Source of the DNA: Siphonodentalium dalli
Taxonomy: Eukaryota > Mollusca > Scaphopoda > Gadilida > Siphonodentaliidae
Length of the DNA: 64,000 nt
Assembly (NCBI GenBank): GCA_032622095.1
Contig: CP136061.1
Span: forward strand, 57,429,301-57,493,300
Direction: 5' to 3'
The translations under genes and the position numbers were made by a program. Below are positions 12,534-23,645 of the stretch, piece by piece. The notes beneath the pieces were generated by a model. It was not told where the DNA came from, did not search any database, and saw only the letters and a program-made list of their open reading frames with translations. Positions within the stretch are counted from its first letter, which is position 1. Each line of letters begins with the position of its first letter.

Positions 12534-13600
12534 CTAGACATCTATAACCCCATGTTTCATTCCCATATAGTAGGATTGGTTGACAGTTTTATTGAACATG
12601 TCTAACTGGCATTCGAATGGTAAGGGCAATTGACGTATTTTGTGGATAAGACCATACATAGCTCGGGTGGCTCTTGTAATTAGGTCATTGTTTTGCTTTG
12701 GTAACGTGTTTAATTTATTAAAAATAATTCGATGATATTTGTAACGAGTCACACATTCAATATCTGTTCCATTAATGTATGACTTAAGTCTTGGGTTAAA
12801 CACCCGAAATATCGCAGCACAGCTTCAACCAAACGGTACGACCTTTTCCGAATACCATAATCTTGGTTTCTGATGTGGACATTTAATTTCCAAAATGAAC
12901 AATAGTCGTCAAAAATGCTCAAGGATTTTTTCATATCTTTTGTACTTTATGCGAATATTACAGTATCATCAACATAAAGCATTAAATACAGTTTTACATA
13001 CGTTTTAAGTTCATCCGTAATTTCCGTTTGCAATCGGGGCAGGCCTGGGATATTATTAGTTTCTAAGAAACTCTCTAAATCATTGAGGTAGATCGAAAAT
13101 AAGATGACAAATTCTCACCCTGCAGCACGCCAGAGTACGTTATATAAGTATCTGATGTGTCGCCATTGATTTTAACCAGGGATTTGACATTGCTGTACAT
13201 GTTTTTAATAAGTCTGAGACATCTTCCGTTGATACCAGACGTCAACATTTTTTTCCAAAGGCCAGTATGCCATACATGTAGTGTCAAATGCCTGTTTAAA
13301 ATCAATGAAGGCACAGAAGAATTTCATTTCGTATTGCCCCATTGTTGGACACAATAAATGTAATGCAACAATGTTATCAGATGTAGAAAAACCTTCTCTA
13401 AACCCGTCTTGATTACTTTCGAGTAAACATACTTCATCCGCGTACGCAGTTAATCTAGAATTAATAATTTTGGTGGAATAACTGATTATAGTTATAGGAC
13501 GATAGTTTTCTTGACATAATATGCCGCCTTTGTCAAGACTAGACCAATCCGGTCGCAATTCGTTATGTCTACAATTCGTTATGCCCAATAAGTTCTGCAC
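12534..13600 (-). mobile_element. LINE reverse transcriptase fragment, decayed
   Basis: The minus strand carries RT motifs in the right order, broken by frameshifts. These are ENYRPITIISYSTKIINSRL (fingers), NQDGFREGFSTSDNI, AFIDFKQAFDT (motif A), SGVLQGENLS (motif B), LYVDDTVIFA (motif C, about 12950-12980) and DDYCSFWKLNVHIRN. The thumb follows with ECVTRYKYHRIIFNKLNTLP and ATRAMYGLIHKIRQL. The motif set is that of endonuclease-bearing LINEs. The endonuclease fragment at 10.2-11.35 kb lies 3' of this RT, the wrong order for one element. The two must be separate insertions or a rearrangement. Confidence 0.8.
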
Positions 13601-16087
13601 AATAAGAGTAATTTTGATATCCCAACCTGCAAATTTATAAATCCTAACATCAAGTGGTCTAGCACTGGACAGGGAAATTGTAACCTCGATTCAATTTTCT
13701 TAAATTGATTAGTGGGTTTTGACTGGCCAATATGAGTGACCAGGATACACCGTGCTTAAAACGGTTCGATCGTGTGTGAGAACAGTTTTAATTATGTACA
13801 CAAAAATCCTAGCTTCTAGACCGGTCTCAAGCTTTCCATGTGTTGGAAATGTCTAATCTGACACCCCATGAGGTTTGAAATATTCCAACTATATATATAA
13901 TGGCCTTTCCATTTCAAAGTTTGAACAAAAGTAGGAAGATATGAAAATGTTGAAAATTAAACCACGAGAACAATTTAAACCTATTTCCAGCTAATGTCAT
14001 GCCAGGTATGAAATTTCAAACTGGAACAATTTGACCAAAGTTAGGTGTGAGACACCACAAAACCACCCCCTGTCACTACCTCCCAAATCACATTTCATGA
14101 AAATTGGTCACTGACGAAAATAGATGTCGTATCGTTACAAAAGAACGAGCGAGTTTTGCGCGTGTATATCCCCTGGATACACACTATGCATCTCACCGAA
14201 GGCATTCGTGGTGGGTAAATGTGAATAATCACAAACATTTGTAAAATAATCATCACTAAGAAGAACATGGAAGATAGATAGACTTTGTACTTACTGTTAT
14301 AATTGATCATTCTCCAGAGACGAGATTTCGCATCCTGAAAACTGTGTTATGTAAACATTATTTTTACAGTGAAAGTAATTTCTTCAACTGATATCAAACC
14401 GATCAAGCCAAACGCATTATGTTTTCAATCTAATCTTTTAGTTGAATACTTGTTTTGTGGAATATTATTCATTGCTCTGAACTTTTTTAATATAGACCAT
14501 GAGGTTTTGATCAGAATTTACTAAAAAAAATGATAAAATGGCTGGCACTGTAACAGTAATGTTTACATAACAAAGTTATTACACACGATGTCTCGTGATT
14601 GAAGAGATATCAATAATACAAATCAGAACAAATTCTATCTATTTGTTCATAATTTCTTAATGACGATGGTTGTACAAACTTTTGGTTTGCAAATCGACAA
14701 ATTATTTGCCATAAAAAAAAAGTCATCTGAAAGTCAAACACCGAGGAAATGACTTAATTTTATGCTTTTAAATAGTTCTAAAGCATCATTTTTGATGACG
14801 ACCTACTTTTTTGCTCTCGGATGCAGCTTTCCCGTTGATGCAGCGAGTTCATCTCCCGAAAAAAGAATAGTCGCACACACGACAAATATTATCTTCTGTA
14901 AGTTTTAATGTCGCGACACAGGCCTTCTGTGGGTTGATGAGTCGGCGAAGCACAACAAATAACACGTGGGGACACCTGTCAATCATCGATGTATTTTAAA
15001 AACTCCGTGACGTCATTTTGGGGAAGCTCTTCGCTGAATAGAAATGGTTTTGGCTACATTAGCTCCAGACTCTATATTTCAAATATAGAGTCGACGTTCA
15101 CCCAGACTGGGTCATGCCCTCAACATATATGGAAAGGCATATATAAGATCTCGATTCACACGAACGAATGATAACCAAATAAATAGATCCATGCATAAAA
15201 TCAACCATGCAACTAATCTTTCATGTAGTTCTTGGCGATTTCCCGTTTCTACACATATGGGTATTTGATCAAACTGTTTCAGTATTTGACTGTTGAGTAC
15301 GAAGTAATTATACGGATGGCAGATAAGCCGGAATGCAAAAATAGAATGCTCGTCGTCAAGATATATATTTGTACAGTTTTCGGGCAAATGTATCAAATAA
15401 ATGTTATGTTTCATGCATAATACTTCCAGATATTCATTAATTTTATTTTATAGTCAGTATGTTGCTTGAGTTCACGCCCCGTATCAACATAATGGTGTGT
15501 ACCACGTATTGCCCACTCCACTATCCCGTCAATTAATTTTATTACGTTTTATGCAATGAGATTCGTAGCTTAGTTTATGGCTGGAGACAAAGTAAATTTA
15601 TTCTAAATTATTAAATTTGATATTAATATAACCTGTTAAAGGTGACATGCAACTGTTTTCATCATTTGGCTAATTAAACATTTAATTGTTCGCCGATTGG
15701 TCAGCAAACATCCCGCAAACGCGATATTTACCGACGCGCCTAATAAGGAATAGTTTTGTTTGTTTAATTTCGTGCTACAGGCTAGGCGTATTGTGCCATC
15801 AATTCCTTGAACTACCGTTATATATACTATGGATTCTAATCTCACTGCAAGGTTTCGTAGTAACGCGTGTCTACAACATAACGTATAATGTCATAACTCC
15901 ATGACCAGTAACTAATAGTGTACTGTAACTGTTTAGTGTAACACAGGGCGCTCATATATGGATTCCATTACTGTGATTACCAATCCGTGACGTCACAATT
16001 AATGGGAGGTAAGTCATGACAATTTGTCTTTGCGCTAACTTTGGCGATTTCTCGGCTTCCCGGCTTTCTAGAGACCGGGTTTCATCT
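13600..16087. other. No gene; one perfect 11-bp hairpin at 15069-15091
   Basis: Mostly unstructured AT-rich DNA. ACTCTATATTT and AAATATAGAGT are separated by one base and form a perfect palindrome. Confidence 0.5.
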
Positions 16088-16564
16088 TTAAAGGTACTCA
16101 ACCCGTAAAGCGGGTCCCCATCTCAACAGATTCCAACAACAACAATCCGATCAGATGGTCCTATATTACTATTTCTTTGGCTTTGGGGGTAAAAAATATT
16201 TGATTCGAGTCGAGGAACCCATCAAACAAAGCTCAGAGTTATTAGATATTGATTTTTCAAATTTGTTATGTTCTCGAGATGAGTACTAATAACTGCCGTA
16301 ATCTGCTCTGGATGTGTACTCCAAATCTATTCAAACAGACAAGGATGAATAACTCTAAAATCAAGTGGTAATTTTAACGCAATTTTGACTGAGTTCTGGG
16401 CCAGATAGTATTCCCGATAATGAAAAATAATAGATTTCTAAAATCGATATCTAACAAATCTGAGCTTTGATGGGTGACTTCCTCGACTCGAATCAAATAT
16501 TTTTGACCCCCGAAGCCATTGAAATAGTAATTGAGAGGAGTTTTATCGGGTTGAGTACCTTTAA
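16088..16564. mobile_element. TTAA-flanked palindromic element (piggyBac-type MITE candidate)
   Basis: The left end reads TTAA then AGGTACTCAACCCG and the right end CGGGTTGAGTACCT then TTAA. Arms of about 170 bp are inverted copies. Both contain ATATTTGATTCGAGTCGAGG, GGCTTYGGGGGT and AGCTCAGAKTTRTTAGATAT in opposite orientation. A TTAA at both borders is the target-site signature of the piggyBac superfamily. The 469-bp body has no coding capacity. It lies about 510 bp beyond the ZP gene's stop codon. Confidence 0.65.
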
Positions 16565-16654
16565 CCTGAACGTTTACAGAACACATCTTCGACTCAAATT
16601 AATTATTTTTCTATATAATTTTGATCGATATTAGATCGTTGTTATTATCGGGAA

Positions 16655-16660
16655 TTTATT
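16655..16660 (-). promoter_or_regulatory. Candidate polyadenylation signal for the ZP gene
   Basis: AATAAA on the minus strand, about 414 bases after the stop codon. It is the first canonical hexamer I noticed downstream. It lies just before the TTAA-flanked palindromic element at 16088-16564, so the 3' UTR would end outside that element. AT-rich DNA produces this hexamer often by chance. Confidence 0.3.
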
Positions 16661-17073
16661 GAAATTGGCGTACATAATTCCTACATTTTGTTTTTCAGTG
16701 AAATAATCCCTTGGTTATGGGGCGGGCCAGAAACCACTATATGAATAGACATATCGAAAACACATCATATTACTGCATGGTTTTAATAATATAGGTTCTC
16801 TGACTTTGTTTGCAGACAATTTTCGAATTTGATATGTTCGATTATATCCACTTGGTGTTACGTCAATGTAGATCCAAAATACATTGCTCTAAATGTCTGC
16901 GCAGACAGCATATCCTGCTACAACAATCGAATATGTGATACTTATGTCCTGGCATGCAGATGTGTACATGTAATATAATCCTCTTCATGTATGGATAGTA
17001 TAGTTGTGTATCCTACTCGTCAGTTGTGACTGTTTCCATTCGTCGCCTGTCCAGTCACGTGGTATTTGGATAT

Positions 17074-17255
17074 TTATGTTTTGTTGCTATAGACGGTCTG
17101 CATGTCGTCGACCTTGGAGCGTCGTTTTGAGATTCGTTTGAGTGCGAAGTAGACAGTCGCAACAGCCAGAAGAAGAATGAGCAGACACAAGATGACGATG
17201 ATGATAATAAACTCCTGAGACAGCGAGCATTCTTCCGCGACGACTTGTTGTTGTC
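17074..17255 (-). CDS. Transmembrane and cytoplasmic tail exon with stop codon
   Basis: This terminal 182-bp coding stretch encodes residues 348-407 and TAA. After a short juxtamembrane segment with one cysteine (C357, AEEC) comes a single hydrophobic helix from FIIIIVILCLL to AVATVYFAL (363-386). A basic stop-transfer segment KRISKRRSK follows, then a 21-residue cytoplasmic tail ending TVYSNKT. This makes the protein a type I membrane precursor rather than a GPI-anchored one. The acceptor is GATCTTTGCAG. A longer overlapping reading frame in another phase at this locus is a shadow: it ignores the splice acceptor and gives a Ser-rich sequence with no family resemblance. Confidence 0.92.
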
Positions 17256-17603
17256 CTGCAAAGATCGAATATAATAGCAATGATCAGTACACGTACATGT
17301 ATGTAACTTGTACAGTGTACTGTGTGTCTCCACTACCAACGAAAATAACCTAATCCGCGTGACCATCCCGTCTATATACGTAAACGGTCAAATCGTTCAG
17401 AAGTTTGCTGCATACCGTGTTTGTCGTGTGGCGCGTCTTTCACATGTGAGTTTTCCCGCCATTTTTCATTTAGCTCCATTTTTGTGTTCGTTAAGGTCAT
17501 ATTTGCGCGATAAACACGTCTGCGCGTATATCAATGTCTATTCTCAATTGATTGTTCATTCATGTACCCGACGATGTCTGTATAGCCGAAAGCTAGAGTG
17601 CAA

Positions 17604-17902
17604 CATAAAAGAGGAACTGTACACCAAATCCAGCCATTTATGAGGTCATCTCCTATTACACTCAACGGAATATAATTATGCAACAAATTAATGAATTTGA
17701 GCCAAGAATATGTACAAAAGAAACTCATATGCTATATGAACGATATATGTACAAAAGACACTCATCGTTCATATAGCACATGAGTTTCTTTTGTACATAT
17801 TCCTGGCTCAAATAAATTAATTTGTTGCATAATTATATTCCGTTGAGTATAATATGAGATGGCCTCATAAATGACAGCATTTGGTGTACAGTACCCGTTT
17901 AA
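17604..17902. mobile_element. Near-perfect palindromic MITE, about 300 bp
   Basis: Arms of about 125 bp (17615-17741 and 17765-17892) read as inverted copies. They contain CTGTACACCAAATCC, ATAATTATGCAACAAATTAA and TTTGAGCCARGAATATGTAC with few mismatches. The 23-bp loop repeats part of the arm (TATATGTACAAAAGACACTCA). The element sits in the last intron, 350 bp before the terminal exon in transcript order. A single-arm relative lies at 39690-39815. Confidence 0.75.
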
Positions 17903-18072
17903 ATATTTGATTGGTCAATAACTTTTATAATTGGTGTTATCCAATTGACGAGAACTTCCAATATCTATAACATATAAAAATGGCGGGAAATATTAACTTA
18001 TATTTATATAAGTGAAATATTAATTAAAAGCTAACGTAATGCCGAAATTATAAGGCAGCGTTATACATAAAT

Positions 18073-20445
18073 TAGTGTAGTGACTTAGCGTTTTTGTTGG
18101 AACGGACTGGCCAAAAGTGCCATTTTGTTATATTATGTCAAGTTATGTGTGCTATTTCAGAAAATGAACTAGAAACAGGTTTCTAGTCAATATTAACCCC
18201 TGTTTCCAGTATAAATCCAAAATGGCCACAATATTCAACCATAATTTCACCATGACGTTCCAACTGGTATACAATTCAAGGCACATGCCTAATAAAGGTG
18301 TCGCTGTGTGTACAGAACACGTCAAGTGTTGTTGCAAATCCCAAACTTGTAACAGGTGCAAATGTGCAAAAGCTGATTTACCATGCACATAGTTATGTAG
18401 ATGTAATTGTGATATTAAGAATGCTTAAAATATTTGTTCAACGTATCAACACGGTCACCGGTGATTATAACATGACAATCTATGAGTTGCTATCTATCGG
18501 CTCATATGATCAGACTGAACAATATAGTTATACATGTATATTTACACACTAAGTGTTGTCATCACTAAATCCAGCATTCTGATTGGTCGGCGCCCACGTG
18601 GCTAGTTGCAGTTATTTCTCGGTGAATGCGTAAGGCCTCATAACACCAAGCTAATAACACAATCGGTACGTCATTAGGTTTGGAAAGACGAACGCGTAAT
18701 GCTTTGGGCGCATTTTGACTCGCGCAGGATTGACTTAATACATCATCGGGTTTCAACATGAAGAGAAATTGTTCCTATTAACTTTTGCCAAGGGTGCTAT
18801 TGGGTATTTTGGGCTGATCTTGTCACGATACATTTTTCGATTTAAATATATTTACAAAAGCGGCTTTTTCGCTAAATGTATATAAATATAAGGATTAACT
18901 GTCATGTGGACTATTTTTATGGAGATGTAACGGTGATGTAAGTGGACATAACTTGTATGTAAAACCCTTCGGGTTTTACACAAGTTATGTCCACTTACCT
19001 CACCGTTACATCTCCATAAAAACAGTCCACATGACAGTTAATCCTTATATAACATAACAAACATGAATTTAAGAACAGAGTATAAACACAGATAGACCAT
19101 CTTTATGTTATGTGTATTATTGATGGACAAATTAAAGTTGTGATGTGAAATACGTGGCTATATATACACCCCTCTTGTATATGCTAAATTTGTAACTTAC
19201 ATAAATCAATGATATTGGGTCAACACCTTCAAATATATTTATTGATGGTATAATAGATTTTTAAAAAATTATTCTATTTCACCAAGACATGACATGTATA
19301 CACCTTTAAATGTGTTATTCGACAGTCATTTTCGAAACTTGTAAGAACACATATTGTATGTTATCTTGGGAAATGTTTGAGAAATTGCCCTTATATTGGT
19401 TGAAATTATTTGAAATGACGGGTATTTTACCATCAAATATAATAGTTATTATGCATACAATTGTAAATTTCAACAGTATACTCACAACGAGGTTGTTACA
19501 TTATCATATACGACGAATTGCGATCGACTAACTCACTTTATAAGATTTAACCAAAGATTTATTGAATCCTTACAACAAAGTCACATTTTAGTGATTTTTT
19601 GGGGTGAGGGGTAACATAAACAAAATTTTCTGAAATGTTGTTACATATTAGCCACATAAGATGTATTCATTGTTTTCAGTATATCTGTCCAAAATATATA
19701 AGACCAAACACTGTGAACTATCGCAAATATCCTATGAGTAAATGACCATTTATTGGACCAAAATATTTGAAATGACGAGGATTTTCTTACAAAATTGCAT
19801 ATGTTTTAGTCAAAAAAGTTGTAAATTTCAACTTTGGTTATTGTGTATGTAATTCCAATTACAGTATTTAGAAATGTGATCGAATAGTGTCCTTTATAGA
19901 TTCTCATCCATGTTCTATCCGATGATTATCACAAAAACTAAATTTCATGATTTTTGGGTGAGGGGTAACATAACCCAGATGTTGTATGTTTTGTTTGCAG
20001 TATACATTTACAATTTTTAAAAGATCTTAACCTTTGATCTGCATTGAAACAGATTTGAGAAATTGTCTGTTTATTATTCCAAAATAATTGAAACTAGAAT
20101 GATTTTATGGCAAAATTTTCATGTTTTTGGTCCAAAAAGTGAAAAATTTCAAATTTGGTCAGCCTGGGTTAATGTTATTTTCAAAATATGACAATGTCGG
20201 ATGGAATGACGCCTTTATTAGGCATCTGTCTCAAATGTTATACAAGTTGGAACGTCATGGTGAAATAGTGATTAAATTTGGCGGCCATCTTGTATTTATA
20301 CTGGAAACAAGGTTAAATATTGATCAGAAACCTGTTTCTAGTTCACTTTCTGAAAGAGCACGCATAACTTGACATAATATAAAAAATGGCACTTTTGGCC
20401 AGTCCGTTCCAATATGACAATTTTTGTCGCTAAGTCACCACACTA
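18073..20445. mobile_element. 2.37-kb element with about 235-bp terminal inverted repeats
   Basis: The left arm (18073-18310) and right arm (about 20195-20445) are inverted copies. Both start TAGTGTRGTGACTTAGCG, then AACGGACTGGCCAAAAGTGCC, TAGAAACAGGTTTCT and CACCATGACGTTCCAACT in matching order. If the outer TA is a target duplication the termini are GTGTRGTGAC, compatible with a TA-targeting element, but the family is not identified. The interior contains a 160-bp hairpin and a roughly 350-bp tandem repeat in three diverged units (anchors near 19411, 19768, 20089). No transposase frame is present. Confidence 0.7.
18887..19049. repeat. Long near-perfect hairpin inside the 18.1-20.4 kb element
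   Basis: Two arms of about 80 bp flank the centre AAACCCTTCGGGTTT. Words on the left such as AGGATTAACTGTCATGTGGA and GGAGATGTAACGGTGA recur inverted on the right with only a few differences. This is a strong cruciform or RNA stem candidate. Confidence 0.85.
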
Positions 20446-20839
20446 GATATAACGTATGATGAAACAAAGTTGACTGGTATAGTCTTATAGTTAAAATAAG
20501 CGGAAGTCAGCTTTATTTCTAAGACGTCATGAAACCCGCATCTTTATTTATGCCCCTGGTAAAACTCCCGAAAGTGTCAATAATGTTTTGTTCTGCTAAT
20601 TATCTCTGCCTTGTATCACACGAATTATCATATCTTTAACAGAATATCACGTCTTATTAAAGTGCAGTGCCACTGGTAGACCAAAGTCTCGCACAGTGAT
20701 GTTTTGTCGATGACCAGTCATACTGCACGCGGCACAATGGCTGACCCGTTTCCCCGATGCAATGCATGTCCGGGCATTAAACACTCATGAAATAAAAAAA
20801 ATATATATACGGAATACTGCTGTATTTACAACAACTTAC

Positions 20840-20975
20840 CCTGTATTCCTGAAGGTCCTGCGACAGGAAGCCAAGCGGTAACAGTGGCAACTGTGTTGTT
20901 ACTTATTACATCTACAGCTCGCTTCTTTCGTCCCGCACCTGGGTGTGTTTGAATACCGAAATTTGGAGAGCAAGT
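20840..20975 (-). CDS. ZP C-terminal exon with furin-type cleavage site
   Basis: This 136-bp exon encodes residues 303-347. TCSPNFG carries the last ZP-C cysteine (C304). GAGRKKRAVD holds R-K-K-R at 318-321, a consensus furin cleavage site in the position where ZP precursors are cut. NNT at 328-330 is an N-glycosylation sequon. The stretch NTVATVTAWLPVAG after it is hydrophobic and sits where the external hydrophobic patch of ZP proteins lies; release of that patch triggers polymerisation (family knowledge). The acceptor is CGTTTCCTTTCAG and the donor GTAAGT. A frame ending shortly after the cleavage site is excluded because the exon continues in phase into the TM exon. Confidence 0.92.
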
Positions 20976-21864
20976 CTGAAAGGAAACGTGGTGATTTGTT
21001 AGAGGTAGGCAGAATTCACACCCCTGCTAACTGGTACACGGGATTCATTCATACATAGATTCAAAACTTCGTTGGTATTCAAGACGAGGCAAAAAGCCTG
21101 GTACACACCTTAATAGACTGCAAACAGCGCACACTGTGAGTGTGACCGCAGCCATATAGTGCATGGTGGGGCTATATTTCGTGATTTGTTTTCGCTTTTT
21201 AAAACATAACGTTCAAAACCCAAATGGTAGGTGGTCTACTTCTATCAGTTAGACTGTATATAGGCCAACTTTACCCGGTTTACCCCAAATTTGTCATTGA
21301 CCATGATGCTACCTGTTTGCGAAAGGTATTACATGGACGCAGAGCTACATCTTAGCTGGTTCATTCTGAATTTGCCCCGTTGACCTCAAATTTGCATTGA
21401 CCTTGATTCTTCCCTATAATAACCATTTGGACGGAATCGTTCCCAAACCCACTATTTGATCCAGAAATTCAAATAACGTGCAACGCCGATACATGAGTGC
21501 ATATAGTATATATGTAATATATAGTCTTATGATAACAATTAATTCCACATTAAAGATATAGTATTTCGTTTCGGACAGTGCTGACAACACAGGCACGTTT
21601 TATCCAAAGTGCTGTGCCGTAATTGGAAAATAAAGCTTTGGTGAAGACGTAAACCGTGGTGCACATGTAGCTGTGAGGTGAAAATTAAAACTTCATAGAT
21701 TCATTTGTCAGCTGACAAGTTTCAAGGGTTATCAAAAACTTTCCGCCTTCGAAGAAGGTCCGATAATTTGACCCAGGAGACCGTTAGACATGCATCATAT
21801 GCCTACTTGTTCTTGTCAGTCGAAAACAAATAATAATTTGATTACGTGTATATAACCATAAATG

Positions 21865-22050
21865 TCTGTGGAGCTCCGTGGTCCGGAGGTTAGCGTGTCT
21901 GACTTGTATTCTCTGTAAACACGTCGATATGGGTTCGCAGCGCGTCGCCGGTCGCTGAGTCTCCAAATAACAGTGGCTTGGCCACATTGGGCGACGTGCA
22001 ATTGTCGGATTGCTCGCTGTTTCAAAACTCGCGCCAAGTCGTTCATACTG
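21865..22050 (+). mobile_element. tRNA-derived SINE head (partial)
   Basis: The phrase GCTCCGTGGTCCGGAGGTTAG contains a good Pol III A-box (TGGTCCGGAGG). About 55 bp downstream GATATGGGTTCGCAGC is a passable B-box. The spacing is right for a tRNA-related promoter but no cloverleaf can be drawn, so this is a SINE and not a tRNA gene. The 3' end runs into an unrelated repeat and I found no target duplication. Confidence 0.45.
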
Positions 22051-22210
22051 TTGGGGCAGTTTTCCGTTTAATTGGCGATACTGCGGCAACCAACGGTAGT
22101 AGGAACGGGGAAAGGTAGACATCTAAGAGCTTCTGAAAATAACGGTATCCCGATTTCGGTCAAACGTTTCTTTATAGAGTTATCGCTTTTTTACGTTTCT
22201 CCATTTTTCT

Positions 22211-22726
22211 CTATTATTATACTTCCATGGTGTAACCAAGGAAGTATATTGTTTTTGTACTGGTGCCGTTTTCCGTTTATTTGGAAATACTCAGAAACTA
22301 AGGGCAGTAGGAACGCGAAATATCTAGCGGTTGTAGGCATCCACGGTCTACTAAGTACAATGGTATCGGAAACTCGGCCGAATGGATTTTGACGGAGTTA
22401 TGGCCCTTTTTCGATTATTTTTCATTATTATTATTATTATACTCGACACTTTTACAACTCCCTAATATCTGAAAGTATAAGGAGTATGAATCTCAAATTT
22501 TGTACGTATGTTGGGGTCAAAGAGTTCTAACCTATCGACGTATAATATTGTCCGCGTTTGCCCTGTGGAGTTATCTCCCTTTATTTGAAAAAATGTCATT
22601 TTATTATCTCGGAAATTATAAGAAGCAGAGCATCGAAAATTAGACCGTATGCACATCTCGATATGCACTACTGCCCACGGGCATAAAAACTTGTGTCCGC
22701 GCTTTCCCTGAAGAGTTACCGCCCAT
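22211..22726 (+). repeat. 0.5-kb duplicated block, copy 1
   Basis: This block is repeated at 23646-24165 with two substitutions near the start and one 4-bp insertion, about 99% identical. It opens CTATTATTATACTTCCATGG, contains an internal (ATT)n tract and ends AGAGTTACCGCCCAT. Phrases of the type GGAGTTATGGCCCTTTTT recur within it. Short open frames on either strand are coincidental. Confidence 0.9.
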
Positions 22727-23645
22727 CAATAGGCATACAGCGAATTCATTGTACTCAGCTGTATTCTCCTATCATTCCATATAATTGAATTTAGTCTTCA
22801 CAGTCGTCTTTGCCATTTACTGTTCAGTGGAAAAACGAAAACTGGACAGGGTCGTTCTCATATTTTTTACAATAGGATGGGGGTGCCAAATTAAAAAAAA
22901 AAATTCGTTACGAATCTCGTCTATTTCTGTGTATGGCTTGACTGTGTAAAGCTGATCAAATACCGCGAATTTTTTTTTTAATCTGAGTAGAAATACCAGA
23001 GTTGTGGGCCCTCAAATTTTTTTGGGGGGGGGGACAATCGGGTTGTCGCCCTATCTCCTTTAAAACGGACAATCATTGCAAATAGTGACACACTTCTAAG
23101 TATCCAGACTAACTAGTGCTCGGTGTGAGCCAAATTTTGCCAGTGTCGGTTCAGTATTGTGGTTCTGGGGAGGGGTGGTTTATGGTTCAATATTTTATTT
23201 AGTCTCCGAATCAGATGAAACTTGGAATATAACATCTACCCTTCAAACTTATCACGACGCTAAAAACAGATCTCAGATCCGTTGGAAAATGGCGGAGATT
23301 TGGACCCTCAAAGTTTGAACTTGGGCCCATATGCTTTCCAATAACCGAAATGTTTTTCGTCTCCGATTCAGATGAAATGCATTCCATACAATATATGTGA
23401 GCAGCAGATCACAAAACTGAAAACAATTTTTAAATCCATTGGAAAATAACGGAGTTACGGGTCTTCAAAATTCGCATTTTGAGCATGGGTTGACAATTTC
23501 CCAATCCCGTCACCCAATTTCGAGGCAGGGGTGGGGTCACTTGCAATCACTTGAGATCAACGTAAACATGGTAAGGACGTGATATAATCATCCTACTTCC
23601 TATTTTCCGTCCCTAAACTACGATGTTTTCAGCTCAAGATTCGCC

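Noticed and set aside
17055-17366. 103-residue Ser-rich frame overlapping the TM exon
   Set aside because: The frame that joins in phase to the preceding exon gives a clean TM helix and tail. This longer one ignores the acceptor at 17255 and is a shadow.
21865-21955. tRNA gene
   Set aside because: The A- and B-boxes are present but acceptor and anticodon stems cannot be paired. It is better explained as a SINE head.
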